NCBI GenBank assembly: GCA_035640455.1
Contig: DASQWB010000129.1
Span: forward strand, 1 to 61,066
Length of the DNA: 61,066 bases
Source of the DNA: AC-50 sp035640455
Lineage (GTDB): Bacteria > Actinomycetota > Thermoleophilia > Gaiellales > Gaiellaceae
Direction: 5' to 3'
Program-made: the position numbers and the translations under genes
The notes under the pieces: generated by a model
The model's database searches: none
What the model was told of the DNA's origin: nothing
What the model saw: only the letters and a program-made list of their open reading frames with translations
In this document: in pieces, positions 24,762 through 32,618 of the stretch
Layout of the letters: each line of letters opens with the position of its first letter
How positions within the stretch are numbered: position 1 is the first letter of the stretch

Positions 24762-25397
24762 TTACGCGACGACGCGGTACACCTGAAACACCTCGGCGAA
24801 CTCGCGGTTCACGTTGATGCCGTGCGTCCGGGCCACGTTCTGGATGTACTCCGGGTCGATGTAGCGCCGGTGCTGCTGCGACTCGTAGTGGCCTAACGCG
24901 GCGATCTTCCGCTCCACGTGCCGCCGCTCCAGCGCGATGTACGCCTGGTAGGAGAAGTCGAAGTTGTTCCACGGGATCTCGTAGCCGAGGATCGTCGTCC
25001 GCTTGAAGGCTCGCAGGCCCTCGGCGGCGACGACCTGGTGGTCCTGGTGGACGTCGTTCAGGCTCGGCTGGAAGACCACCTCGGGCCGCCACTCCTCCCA
25101 GAGCGCGACGAGCAGCTCGAGGATCTCCTGCCGATGGTCCGGAAAGCTGCGGACGTCGAAGTCGTGCACGGTCAGCGCCGCCTCGGGCAGGCCCAGCGCG
25201 GCCGTGGCCGCGCGAACCTCGTGGCGAAGCGTGTCCGGCGGGAAGCCCTCCGGCAGCGACCGCGTCGCGATGGAGAAGGCGACGTAGCGCAGCTCCGCGC
25301 CGCCCTCGACGAGGCGCGCCATCGTCCCGCCGCACCCGAACTCGCCGTCGTCGGTGTGCGGCGCGAGCACGAGGACGCGCCGCCAGGCCTCGATCAC
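24762..25397 (-). CDS. PIG-L/LmbE family N-acetylglucosaminyl deacetylase
   Basis: 211 residues from the GTG at 25397. Zinc ligands and catalytic aspartate sit in VLAPHTDDGEFGCGGT (the family's HPDDE has become HTDDGE), and the third ligand in VFQPSLNDVHQDHQVVAAE. These enzymes remove acetyl or other acyl groups from aminosugars. The HTDDGE variation leaves the His and the second Asp in place. It overlaps the O-antigen ligase gene (GTGA) and is the last clear member of the long operon that begins at 36044. A second PIG-L protein is encoded at 27781. Confidence 0.87.
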   Translation of the reverse strand: MIEAWRRVLVLAPHTDDGEFGCGGTMARLVEGGAELRYVAFSIATRSLPEGFPPDTLRHEVRAATAALGLPEAALTVHDFDVRSFPDHRQEILELLVALWEEWRPEVVFQPSLNDVHQDHQVVAAEGLRAFKRTTILGYEIPWNNFDFSYQAYIALERRHVERKIAALGHYESQQHRRYIDPEYIQNVARTHGINVNREFAEVFQVYRVVA

Positions 25398-26833
25398 GCC
25401 GGCTCTCTCTCCCGCGCGACGACGGCCGCGAGCGCGGCCAGCCCCAGCAGCGCCCACGCCATCGGGTCCTCGAAGAGCGCGTTGTAGAAGAGGCTGTGCA
25501 CGGCGATCGTGCCGAGCGCGATCCCGACGAAGAGCCGCGTCCGCCCGACGAAGCTCCAGTCGACCCGGCGAAAGGCGACGAGAAGCGCGGCGCCGAGGAG
25601 CCACGCGAAGAGCGCGAGCCCCGGGGCGCCGGTCTCGGCCGCGACCGTTACCGGCGTGTCGTGCGAGGCGGCCTTCTTCGGCTCGCGCCCCTTCAGGTGC
25701 TCGCGCCGCGCGTACGCCTGCCGGAAGCCGCCGATGCCGACGCCGCCGACCGGATGGTGCACGGCGATCTTCAGGCCGTTCGTGACGAGCGAGTAGCGGT
25801 CGCTCGTGACGCGGTTCAGCGAGTGGCCGAGCAGGTTGTGCCGCACGTTGGGCGCTGCGAACCCGACGCTCACGAGCACGACCGCGGCGAGGCCCGCGGC
25901 GGCCAGCACCCGCCACTGCCACGCATAGGCGGCTGCCGCGAGCACCCCCACGCCGAGCGCGACGAAGCTCGACTGCGAGAACGAGAGCACGAGCCCGACC
26001 CACGTTGCCGCGACGACGAGCGCGAGCACGACGGCGACTCGAGCGGCGCGCGTCCAGAGCGCGAGTACGAGGGTCGCGAGGATCGCGACGACGAGGAAGC
26101 GGCCGTAGATCGACGGATCCCAGAAGACGGAGTTCACGCGGTAGAACGGCGCGTAGGCGTTCCCGACGATCACCTTCGGGTTCCAGAAGACGTCGCGGGT
26201 CGTCCACTGGTAGACGCCGGTCGCGGCGAACGCGACCGCCATCAGCGCGAGCTGCGCGTAGAGCGCGACGAGCCAGCGCCGCCTCCACGGCAGCCGCGCC
26301 ACCGCCACAGCGAGCAGGCCGAACGGGAGGTAGTAGAAGAGGAGCGCGATCGATCCCTGGCGCAGGTCGTCGACCCAGAGGACGGTGAGGCCTGTCCACG
26401 CGACGAAGGCGGCGAGCGGCCAGGCGATCGGGCCGAGCTCGCGGCCACGCCCGTCGCCGCGCAGGAGCGCCCAGCCGAGCGCGAGCGCCGCGGCCGCGAC
26501 GACACCGTAGAGCGGCACGAGAAGGTTCGCGTCCGTCGAGCCGACGCTGACCGGAATCCGCGCCGGGAAGCACGCGAGCGCGGCGAACGCGAGCAGCGCC
26601 GGCCAGCGTCGCAGGAGCCACGCGCCCGCGGCGGCGAGGACGAGCCCGACGAGGGCCGCGGCCGCGAGGTGCGGCCGGTGGCCGTGCGGGAGGAGGTAGA
26701 CGGCGAGGCCGGCGGCACCGAGCGCCCAGGCGACGAGCCCGGCGAGGCGAAGCGCGCGGCTCGGCGCGACGAGGAGCAGCGCCAGCCCCGCGCAGCCGAC
26801 GACCCCGCCGGCGCGGGCGAGCTCGGCCGTCAA
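25394..26833 (-). CDS. O-antigen ligase/polymerase family membrane protein (Wzy_C)
   Basis: 479 residues with about twelve helices. The Wzy_C region is recognisable by SFSQSSFVALGVGVL, the periplasmic loop SDRYSLVTNGLKIAVHHPVGGVGIGG, and the following HDTPVTVAAETGAPGLALF. It would polymerise lipid-linked repeat units or ligate them to the wall or a lipid. The TTG at 26833 overlaps the upstream stop (TTGA). Unlike the 933-residue ligase at 9321 it carries no extra domains. The presence of two such genes implies two glycans or two steps. Confidence 0.86.
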   Translation of the reverse strand: MTAELARAGGVVGCAGLALLLVAPSRALRLAGLVAWALGAAGLAVYLLPHGHRPHLAAAALVGLVLAAAGAWLLRRWPALLAFAALACFPARIPVSVGSTDANLLVPLYGVVAAAALALGWALLRGDGRGRELGPIAWPLAAFVAWTGLTVLWVDDLRQGSIALLFYYLPFGLLAVAVARLPWRRRWLVALYAQLALMAVAFAATGVYQWTTRDVFWNPKVIVGNAYAPFYRVNSVFWDPSIYGRFLVVAILATLVLALWTRAARVAVVLALVVAATWVGLVLSFSQSSFVALGVGVLAAAAYAWQWRVLAAAGLAAVVLVSVGFAAPNVRHNLLGHSLNRVTSDRYSLVTNGLKIAVHHPVGGVGIGGFRQAYARREHLKGREPKKAASHDTPVTVAAETGAPGLALFAWLLGAALLVAFRRVDWSFVGRTRLFVGIALGTIAVHSLFYNALFEDPMAWALLGLAALAAVVAREREPA

Positions 26834-27765
26834 GGACGCGGCTCCACGACGACGACCGCGGTCGCCCGGTGGTCTCCGACGCGGACCGTCAGCCGATAGC
26901 GCCCCGGCTGCTTCGGCGCGCGCAGCACGAGGTGGCTCCGTCCGGTTCCGCTCCGCTTGCCGAGCCGCCAGCGCACGCCCGGGGAGTCGGTGCGGACGCG
27001 GGTCCCGAAGCGCGTTCCCGCCTTCACGCGATAGACGCGGTGCGGCAGGCGGACATAGCGGACGAAGAGGGTGCCGACGCGCACCTGAGGCGAGAGGTTG
27101 CCGGCGATGTCGCGCGCGGCGAGGGTGACGCGGTACCGGCCGGCGGGGACGCCCCGCCCGTTGACGCGCCCGAACCAGCGCGCGATTCCCGTCGTCTGCT
27201 GCGACCGGCTGCGATAGCGGCGCTTTCCGCCGACGTACAGGATGACGTGTCCCGGCTCGCTCAGCCGGTAGCGCACCTCGAGGCGCTCGTGCAGGAAGTT
27301 CCGGTCGGGCGTGAGGACGTGCCGGCGCGGAATCCAGCCGAGCACCTCCACCTGCGGCGGCGTCGTGTCCACGCGGATCGGGTTCGGGAGGACGATCGTC
27401 CGGTGCTGGTGCGCGAGGTGGACGCGCGGCTTGTAGTCGCCCTCGGGGACGACGGCGCCCGCGTCGTCGCGTCCGTCCCAGTACCGGCCGAACTTGCCTC
27501 GTCTCGCGTCGAAGCCGCCGACGATCGTGCGGATGATCCTGCCGTCGCTGTCCTCGATGCTGAGGGTGAGTCGGTCGGCCCGCCGAAGCTGGAAGCGGAT
27601 CCGCGCCTTCTCCTTCCAGCAGCCGCAGACCGGCGAGAAGGTCTTGGCGATATCGGTCCGGAAGATCGGGCTGCGCTGGAGCTTCAGGTGCTCCGTCACC
27701 GCGAAGGCCGCGGCCGTGCCTCCGAGCAGGCCGAGGACGAGCAAGGTCGACAGGAGCCGCGCCAC
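26830..27765 (-). CDS. Secreted or anchored protein with FlgD/Ig-like domains
   Basis: 311 residues from the GTG at 27765. The N terminus MARLLSTLLVLGLLGGTAAAFAVTE is a signal peptide or anchor. A CGCW motif follows near residue 48. The next parts are FlgD-type Ig-like strands (FGRYWDGRDDAGAVVPEGDY, RYRVTLAARDIAGN), the style of structural add-ons on many Thermoleophilia surface proteins. No enzyme motif is seen. It lies between the PIG-L and Wzy genes (TGA overlapping the Wzy start), so it probably acts with the ligase at the surface. I do not recognise a named family for the whole protein. Confidence 0.7.
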   Translation of the reverse strand: MARLLSTLLVLGLLGGTAAAFAVTEHLKLQRSPIFRTDIAKTFSPVCGCWKEKARIRFQLRRADRLTLSIEDSDGRIIRTIVGGFDARRGKFGRYWDGRDDAGAVVPEGDYKPRVHLAHQHRTIVLPNPIRVDTTPPQVEVLGWIPRRHVLTPDRNFLHERLEVRYRLSEPGHVILYVGGKRRYRSRSQQTTGIARWFGRVNGRGVPAGRYRVTLAARDIAGNLSPQVRVGTLFVRYVRLPHRVYRVKAGTRFGTRVRTDSPGVRWRLGKRSGTGRSHLVLRAPKQPGRYRLTVRVGDHRATAVVVVEPRP

Positions 27766-27777
27766 GACGCGCGGCCG

Positions 27778-27783
27778 ATTCTA
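27778..27783 (-). promoter_or_regulatory. Candidate -10 box before the Ig-like protein gene
   Basis: The minus strand reads CTCCATAGAATCGG, with TAGAAT as a good -10 hexamer, 12 nt from the GTG. The same 14-mer with one change precedes the formyltransferase start (29330-29335). No -35 box is visible. The stop codon of the PIG-L gene is part of the box. Confidence 0.35.
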
Positions 27784-28455
27784 TGGAGCTTCCAGGGCTC
27801 TCACGAGGACGAACGGCTCGGCGTAGTCACACCCGCAGGAGGCTCCGAAGAACTCGGCATGGGCTCGTAAAGCGCGCTCGGAGCGGGGGTGCGGGTAGTC
27901 GCGCCGCTCCGTCTCGTAGCGGCCGAAGGCGGCAAGCTTGCGCTCGATCGTCTCGCCCACGTCGACGAACCAGTTCGGCACGAACCAGTTGCGGCCGGCC
28001 GGCGTCCACTCGGTGCTCGAGGTGGGCGCGTACGTGAGCACGCGGCGCACAGGCTGGGATGGGACGGGCCGCGTCGCGACCGCGACCGAGTCGAAGAGCG
28101 CGACGTGGTCGCGGTTCACGTCGGGGTGCGGCGCGTAAACGATCTCCGGGCAGAGGTCGCGGACGTGCCCCTCGACGATCCGGTTCAGGTCCACGTGAGC
28201 CACGGTGTCGAGCCGCATATCCGGAAGGTCGAGGTGGACGTAGTCCTCGACGCCGAGCTCGCGCGCCGCTAGCCGGGCCTCCTCGTTCTTCCGCTCCCGG
28301 AGCGCGGCGTCGTTCGGGTACTGGCTCGAGCTGCCGTCGGTGACGCAGACGATCCGGGTCTCGTCGCCGTGCACCGCCGCGTGGAGCGCGATCGTGCCGC
28401 CCATGCCGAGGATCTCGTCGTCGGGATGCGCGGCGAAGACGAGCACGCGCGTCAT
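27781..28455 (-). CDS. PIG-L/LmbE family deacetylase
   Basis: 224 residues. The zinc site is canonical: VFAAHPDDEILGMGGT at 7-22, and the third ligand in VYAPHPDVNRDHVALFDS. It would remove an acetyl group from an aminosugar or glycan precursor in the cytoplasm. The ATG at 28455 overlaps the stop of the formyltransferase gene (ATGA), so the two are coupled. A deacetylase feeding a formyltransferase would replace N-acetyl by N-formyl; that order is suggested by the coupling but is inference. Confidence 0.9.
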   Translation of the reverse strand: MTRVLVFAAHPDDEILGMGGTIALHAAVHGDETRIVCVTDGSSSQYPNDAALRERKNEEARLAARELGVEDYVHLDLPDMRLDTVAHVDLNRIVEGHVRDLCPEIVYAPHPDVNRDHVALFDSVAVATRPVPSQPVRRVLTYAPTSSTEWTPAGRNWFVPNWFVDVGETIERKLAAFGRYETERRDYPHPRSERALRAHAEFFGASCGCDYAEPFVLVRALEAP

Positions 28456-29321
28456 CCGAGCCGCGCCCCGATCTCGAGCGGCGCGCTCGTCTCGACCTCC
28501 TCGAGGAGGAGGGCGCCCTCGCCGCAGGCGACCACCGGTCCGGCCTCGACGACCGTTCCCGCCGGCGCCTCGCCGGCCCAGTCGACGGGACGGGCCTGCC
28601 AGACGACCACCTTCTCGTCACCGAGGAACGTGAACGCGCCGGGGTACGGGCGCGTCTGAGCGCGCACCCAGTCGTAGAGGTAGGGCGCGCGCGTCTCCCA
28701 GTCGATGATCCCGTCCGCGGGTGTCCGCTTGGGCCACGCGCTCGCGCGCGCTGGATCCTGAGGAACGCGCGGCGCGGTCCCGGCCGCGAACTGGGGGACG
28801 TACTCGCGGATCAGGTCGACGTGCGCCCGCGCGAGCTTGTCGAAGAGCGTCGTCGCCGTCTCGTCGGGCTCGACGGCCACCTCGACCTGGCCCACGATCG
28901 GCCCCGAGTCGGCGGTCGGGTCGACGATCTCGAAGAGCGTCACACCGGTCCGGGCGAGCCCGGAGAGGATCGTCCACGGGATCGGCGCCCGCCCCCGGTG
29001 CCTGGGCAAGAGCGTGGGATGCATCCCGTACACAGCGCCCGGCGCGAGCCCGATGAGCTCGCCGCGGACGAGTTGCGACCAGCCGATCACGAAGATCGCG
29101 TCGGGCCGCAGCACGCGGACGGCGTCGATCGTGTCCGGCGCGTTCACGTCCGCGGTCTCGACGATCGGCGCGCCCACCTCCTCGAACGAGGTTTGTCCGG
29201 AGCGGTTCGGGTCGATCGGCCCGGGAAGCGTGACGACGCCGACGATCTCGGCGCCGGCCTCGCGGGCCGCGAGCAGGCAGTCGCGCCCGATCGTGTCGAA
29301 GCTGACCCAGACGGCGCGCAC
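28452..29321 (-). CDS. Sugar/methionyl-tRNA formyltransferase-like protein
   Basis: 289 residues with the formyltransferase N-terminal fold. The folate-binding and catalytic region is YGMHPTLLPRHRGRAPIPWT followed by GVTLFEIVDPTADSGPIVGQ (HxSLLPxxRG...D pattern of Fmt and ArnA). The C-terminal part resembles the Fmt_C barrel (RPYPGAFTFLGDEKVVVWQA). A housekeeping Fmt is usually beside def or rsm genes; here the neighbours are PIG-L, Wzy and sulfur genes, so an N-formyl-sugar transferase using formyl-tetrahydrofolate is more likely. The start is GTG at 29321, with a TAGAAT box at 29330-29335 that would give an almost leaderless transcript. Confidence 0.83.
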   Translation of the reverse strand: MRAVWVSFDTIGRDCLLAAREAGAEIVGVVTLPGPIDPNRSGQTSFEEVGAPIVETADVNAPDTIDAVRVLRPDAIFVIGWSQLVRGELIGLAPGAVYGMHPTLLPRHRGRAPIPWTILSGLARTGVTLFEIVDPTADSGPIVGQVEVAVEPDETATTLFDKLARAHVDLIREYVPQFAAGTAPRVPQDPARASAWPKRTPADGIIDWETRAPYLYDWVRAQTRPYPGAFTFLGDEKVVVWQARPVDWAGEAPAGTVVEAGPVVACGEGALLLEEVETSAPLEIGARLG

Positions 29322-29329
29322 GGGCGCCG

Positions 29330-29335
29330 ATTCTA
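29330..29335 (-). promoter_or_regulatory. Candidate -10 box before the formyltransferase gene
   Basis: On the minus strand CTCCGTAGAATCGG contains TAGAAT, 8 nt before the GTG start, so a transcript would have no leader or one of 1-2 nt. The same motif with one change precedes the Ig-like protein gene. It may start a sub-operon inside the long run. Confidence 0.4.
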
Positions 29336-29346
29336 CGGAGCGAGGG

Positions 29347-30237
29347 TCAGTCGCCTGCGCGCACGGGCAGCGGGCGACGCGCCGCGGTGCGCTCCGCCCA
29401 CTTCCACGCGCCGAGAGCGAGGGTGCCGGCGATGAGCGCGCCGACGATGATCCACGACGACTCCGGCACGCCGACGACCTTCACACCGGAGAGGACGAGG
29501 GTCGTGGCGAGCGCGGCGCGCAGCGGCCGGTCGGGCAGCCCAATGCCAATCTGGCTCCCGATCAGGACGCCGGGGATCGAGCCGACGAGGAGCCACGCCA
29601 TCGCGTGTAGGTCGACCTTGCCGAGCGCGAGGTACCCGATCCCCGCCACCCAGAGCAGCGCGGCCGCGTGGAAGATGTCGGTGCCGACGATCCGTCGCGC
29701 GGCGAGCGGGTAGACGAGCAGCATCACGAGACCGAAGAACGTCCCGCTGCCGACCGAGGTCAGGCCGACGATGAACCCGCCGACGAAGCCGAGCCAGAAG
29801 GCGATCGTCTTGTCGCGCCGCTCGAGGACGTAGAGCTCCGCGCCGTTGCGCCGCGGCTGCAGGAAGGCCTTCGCGAAGAGGCCCGCGCCGCCGAGGAGGA
29901 GCGCCGCGCCGATCGCCCTGCCCTCCACCGACTGCGCGGTGTCGCCGTAGTAGTGGGCGAGGATCGCCGCGACGCCGATCCCGACGAGCGACATCGGCCC
30001 CGAGCCGGCGAACATCCAGAGCGCGAGGCGCGCGTGGACGGTGCCGAGCTTCCGGTGCCGGAACGCGCCGAAGGTCTTGAAGATCGCGCCGTGGAGGATG
30101 TCGGTGCCGACGGCGTAGGTCGGCTTGAAGCCGAAGAAGATGATCAGGATCGGCGTCATCAGCGACCCGCCGCCCATCCCGGTCAGACCGACGAGGACGC
30201 CGATCAGCAGGCCGGTGAGGCTGAACTCCCAGGTCAT
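29347..30237 (-). CDS. TSUP/TauE/SafE family membrane transporter
   Basis: 296 residues, about eight helices in two halves. Each half starts with the TSUP glycine motif: GLLIGVLVGLTGMGGGSLMTP and then FVGGFIVGLTSVGSGTFFGL. The family carries sulfite, sulfonates or other anions. Its ATG at 30237 overlaps the stop of the ATP sulfurylase gene (ATGA), so a role in sulfate uptake or in export of sulfite or a sulfonate is likely. Direction and substrate cannot be told from sequence. Confidence 0.88.
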   Translation of the reverse strand: MTWEFSLTGLLIGVLVGLTGMGGGSLMTPILIIFFGFKPTYAVGTDILHGAIFKTFGAFRHRKLGTVHARLALWMFAGSGPMSLVGIGVAAILAHYYGDTAQSVEGRAIGAALLLGGAGLFAKAFLQPRRNGAELYVLERRDKTIAFWLGFVGGFIVGLTSVGSGTFFGLVMLLVYPLAARRIVGTDIFHAAALLWVAGIGYLALGKVDLHAMAWLLVGSIPGVLIGSQIGIGLPDRPLRAALATTLVLSGVKVVGVPESSWIIVGALIAGTLALGAWKWAERTAARRPLPVRAGD

Positions 30238-31379
30238 CCGATCGCGCGGTACGTCGCGATCAGCACCTCTGCAACTTCGGGCCGGGAGAACTCGCCCGGC
30301 GGCAGCTCGCCCGCCGCGAGCAGCTCGCGCACCTTCGTCCCCGAGAGGAAGACGTGGTCGTCGCCGGAGTGCGGGCACGTCTTCGGCGTCGCCATCTGCC
30401 CGCAGGCGCGGCAGTAGAAGGCGTGCTCGAAGAACATGGGCTCGATGTCGAGCTCGTGCGGCTCGAACTCGTCGAAGATCAGCTGGGCGTCGTACGTGCC
30501 GTAGTAGTCGCCGACGCCCGCGTGGTCGCGGCCGACGATGAAGTGCGAGCAGCCGTAGTTCTTGCGGCAGATGGCGTGCCAGATCGCCTCGCGGGGCCCG
30601 GCGTAGCGCATCGCGGCCGGGAAGCTCGACAGGACGACACGATCGGCTGGGTAGTAGCTCTCGAGCAGCACGCGGTAGCACTCGACACGCGTCTCGGCGG
30701 GGACGTCGTCGGACTTGGTCTCGCCGACCAGCGGATGGATCAGGAGCCCGTCGACGGTCTCGAGCGCGCCCTTCGTCAGGTACTCGTGCGCGCGATGGAT
30801 CGGGTTTCGCGTCTGGAAGCCGACGACGCGCCGCCAGCCGCGCTCGGCGAACCGCGCGCGGGTCTCGCCCGGATCGAGCGCGAGCTCCGGGAACTCGGGC
30901 TCGCGGCGCTCGAAGACGGTGACGCGACCGGCGAGGTAGCGCGGCTTCTGCGCGTAGAGCCGCGCCACGCCCGGGTGGTCGGGGTCGGTCGTGCGGAAGC
31001 ACCGCTCGGCCTCGCGCTCCTTGTCGTAGTCGTAGACCTCCTCCACCTCGAGGACGGCGAGCGCGCGGCCGGTCTCGTCGGCGAGGGCGACCTCGTCGCC
31101 GTGCGGGGCCTCGTCGACGGCGAGGCAGACCGGGAGCGCCCACGGAAGACCGTTCGCGAGGCGCATGTCCTCGACGACGCGCTCGTAGTCGTCCCGGCCC
31201 ATGAAGCCCTGGAGCGGCGAGAGCGCGCCCGAGGCGAGCATGTCCAGGCCCGAGAGCTCGCGCGAGGTCAGGACGAGCGTCTCGAGCTCGTCGACGCCCT
31301 CGGGCCGCGGCCCCGTGCGCTCGAGCAGCTGCCCCCCGTGCGGCTTGATCAGATGGTCGGTCCCGACCGTCGTGCTCAC
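30234..31379 (-). CDS. sat: ATP sulfurylase (sulfate adenylyltransferase)
   Basis: 381 residues, the normal length for the homomeric bacterial and archaeal enzyme. It makes APS from sulfate and ATP. The ATP-binding motif FQTRNPIHRAHEYLTKGAL and the second motif GRDHAGVGDYYG are intact, and a Cys cluster CRACGQMATPKTC precedes FLSGTKVRELLAAGE. The GTG at 31379 overlaps the cysC stop (GTGA). There is no cysD/cysN pair. It works with CysC and CysH upstream in the same transcript. Confidence 0.95.
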   Translation of the reverse strand: MSTTVGTDHLIKPHGGQLLERTGPRPEGVDELETLVLTSRELSGLDMLASGALSPLQGFMGRDDYERVVEDMRLANGLPWALPVCLAVDEAPHGDEVALADETGRALAVLEVEEVYDYDKEREAERCFRTTDPDHPGVARLYAQKPRYLAGRVTVFERREPEFPELALDPGETRARFAERGWRRVVGFQTRNPIHRAHEYLTKGALETVDGLLIHPLVGETKSDDVPAETRVECYRVLLESYYPADRVVLSSFPAAMRYAGPREAIWHAICRKNYGCSHFIVGRDHAGVGDYYGTYDAQLIFDEFEPHELDIEPMFFEHAFYCRACGQMATPKTCPHSGDDHVFLSGTKVRELLAAGELPPGEFSRPEVAEVLIATYRAIG

Positions 31380-31939
31380 GCCGGCACCTCGGCCGGGATC
31401 AGCCCTCGCTCCTCGAGCACCGTCAGGATCCGCCGTGCGCTCTCGGCCGGCTCCTCGTGCTCCGACTCGATCCGCACCTCCGGGCTCGGCGGCGGCTCAT
31501 ACGGATCGGACACACCCGTGAACTCCTGGATCTCGCCGCGGAACGCCTTCTCGTAGAGGCCCTTCACGTCGCGGCGGGCGCACTCCTCGACGGAGGCGTC
31601 CACGAAGACCTCGACGAACGCGCCGTGCTCCTCGACCATCTCGCGCGCCTTGCGCCGCGCCTCCCGGTAGGGCGAGATCGCGGAGCAGATCACCGCCGCG
31701 CCGTGCCGCGTAAGCCGAGAGGCGACCCAGCCGATTCGATCGATATTCGTGTCGCGGTCGGCCTTCGAGAAGCCGAGGCCCTTGGAGAGGTGCTCGCGCA
31801 CCTCGTCGCCGTCGAGCCACTCGACGAGGAGGCCTCGCCGCTCCAGCTCCGGGCGCACGAGCTCCGCGATTGTCGTCTTGCCGGAGCCCGAGAGCCCTGT
31901 AAACCATAGGGTAAAGCCGCCGCGGCCGTTCTCAGTCAT
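31376..31939 (-). CDS. cysC: Adenylylsulfate kinase
   Basis: 187 residues. It phosphorylates APS to PAPS. The P-loop is TGLSGSGKTTI (15-22), followed by the APS-binding LDGDEVREHLSKGLGFSKADR and NIDRIGWVASRL, and SAISPYREARRKAREM. The ATG at 31939 overlaps the cysH gene by 8 nt. With a CysH of the APS-using type in the same operon, PAPS is not needed for sulfate reduction, so CysC may serve sulfation of a surface glycan; that is inference. Confidence 0.95.
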   Translation of the reverse strand: MTENGRGGFTLWFTGLSGSGKTTIAELVRPELERRGLLVEWLDGDEVREHLSKGLGFSKADRDTNIDRIGWVASRLTRHGAAVICSAISPYREARRKAREMVEEHGAFVEVFVDASVEECARRDVKGLYEKAFRGEIQEFTGVSDPYEPPPSPEVRIESEHEEPAESARRILTVLEERGLIPAEVPA

Positions 31940-32618
31940 CGCTCTCCTTGATCAGCGGTGCATTGATGTGGATCCCGCACTCGAGCTTCCCCGAGCCCGA
32001 CCAGCGACCGGCTCGCTCGTCCTCTCCCGCCGCCACCGGCCGCGTGCACGGGACGCAGCCGATCGAGGGATAGCCGGCGTCGTGCAGCGGGTTGTACGGG
32101 ATCTCGTTGACGTAGATGTAGGCCTGCACGCGCTTCGCGTCCCAGTCGACGAGCGGCTGCACCTTCCACACGCCGTAGCGCTCGCTCCACTCGACGCGCC
32201 GGGCGCCGGCGCGCGACGGCGACTGCTCGCGACGGATGCCCGTGATCCAGGCGTCGTAGCCCGAGAGCGCGCGCTCGAGCGGCTCGACCTTGCGGATGTA
32301 GCAGCAGCGGTCGGGATCGCGCTCCCACAGCCGGTCGGGCGGGTCGATCGGGCGGAACGACTTCGGCTCGAGCCCGTAGCGCTCGACGAGCCGGGCGCGG
32401 GTCTCGTACGTCTCCGGGAAGAGCACCAGCGTGTCGAGCTCGATCACGTCGACGTTGAGCCCGAGCTCGGAGACCATGTGCACGAGCACCGAGCTCTGGC
32501 GCTGCCAGGAGCAGGTCAGGCAGAGCCGGTCGCCGAACTCGGCCGCTGCCCAGCGGAGCACCTCTTCGGCCGTCATGGCGTCGAAGTCGAGCTCAGGGAG
32601 CGGGGGCGCGGTCGCCAC
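31932..32618 (-). CDS. cysH: Assimilatory APS (adenylylsulfate) reductase
   Basis: 228 residues. It reduces APS to sulfite with thioredoxin. The four iron-sulfur cysteines that mark APS-type enzymes are present as RCCYIRK (Cys105-106) and GCVPC (Cys188, Cys191), and the catalytic Cys is in KLECGIH (Cys214). The PP-loop region has LTCSWQRQSSVLVHM. The GTG at 32618 lies 26 nt inside the comA gene. The sulfite it makes is the substrate of ComA just upstream. Confidence 0.93.
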   Translation of the reverse strand: MATAPPLPELDFDAMTAEEVLRWAAAEFGDRLCLTCSWQRQSSVLVHMVSELGLNVDVIELDTLVLFPETYETRARLVERYGLEPKSFRPIDPPDRLWERDPDRCCYIRKVEPLERALSGYDAWITGIRREQSPSRAGARRVEWSERYGVWKVQPLVDWDAKRVQAYIYVNEIPYNPLHDAGYPSIGCVPCTRPVAAGEDERAGRWSGSGKLECGIHINAPLIKESDD

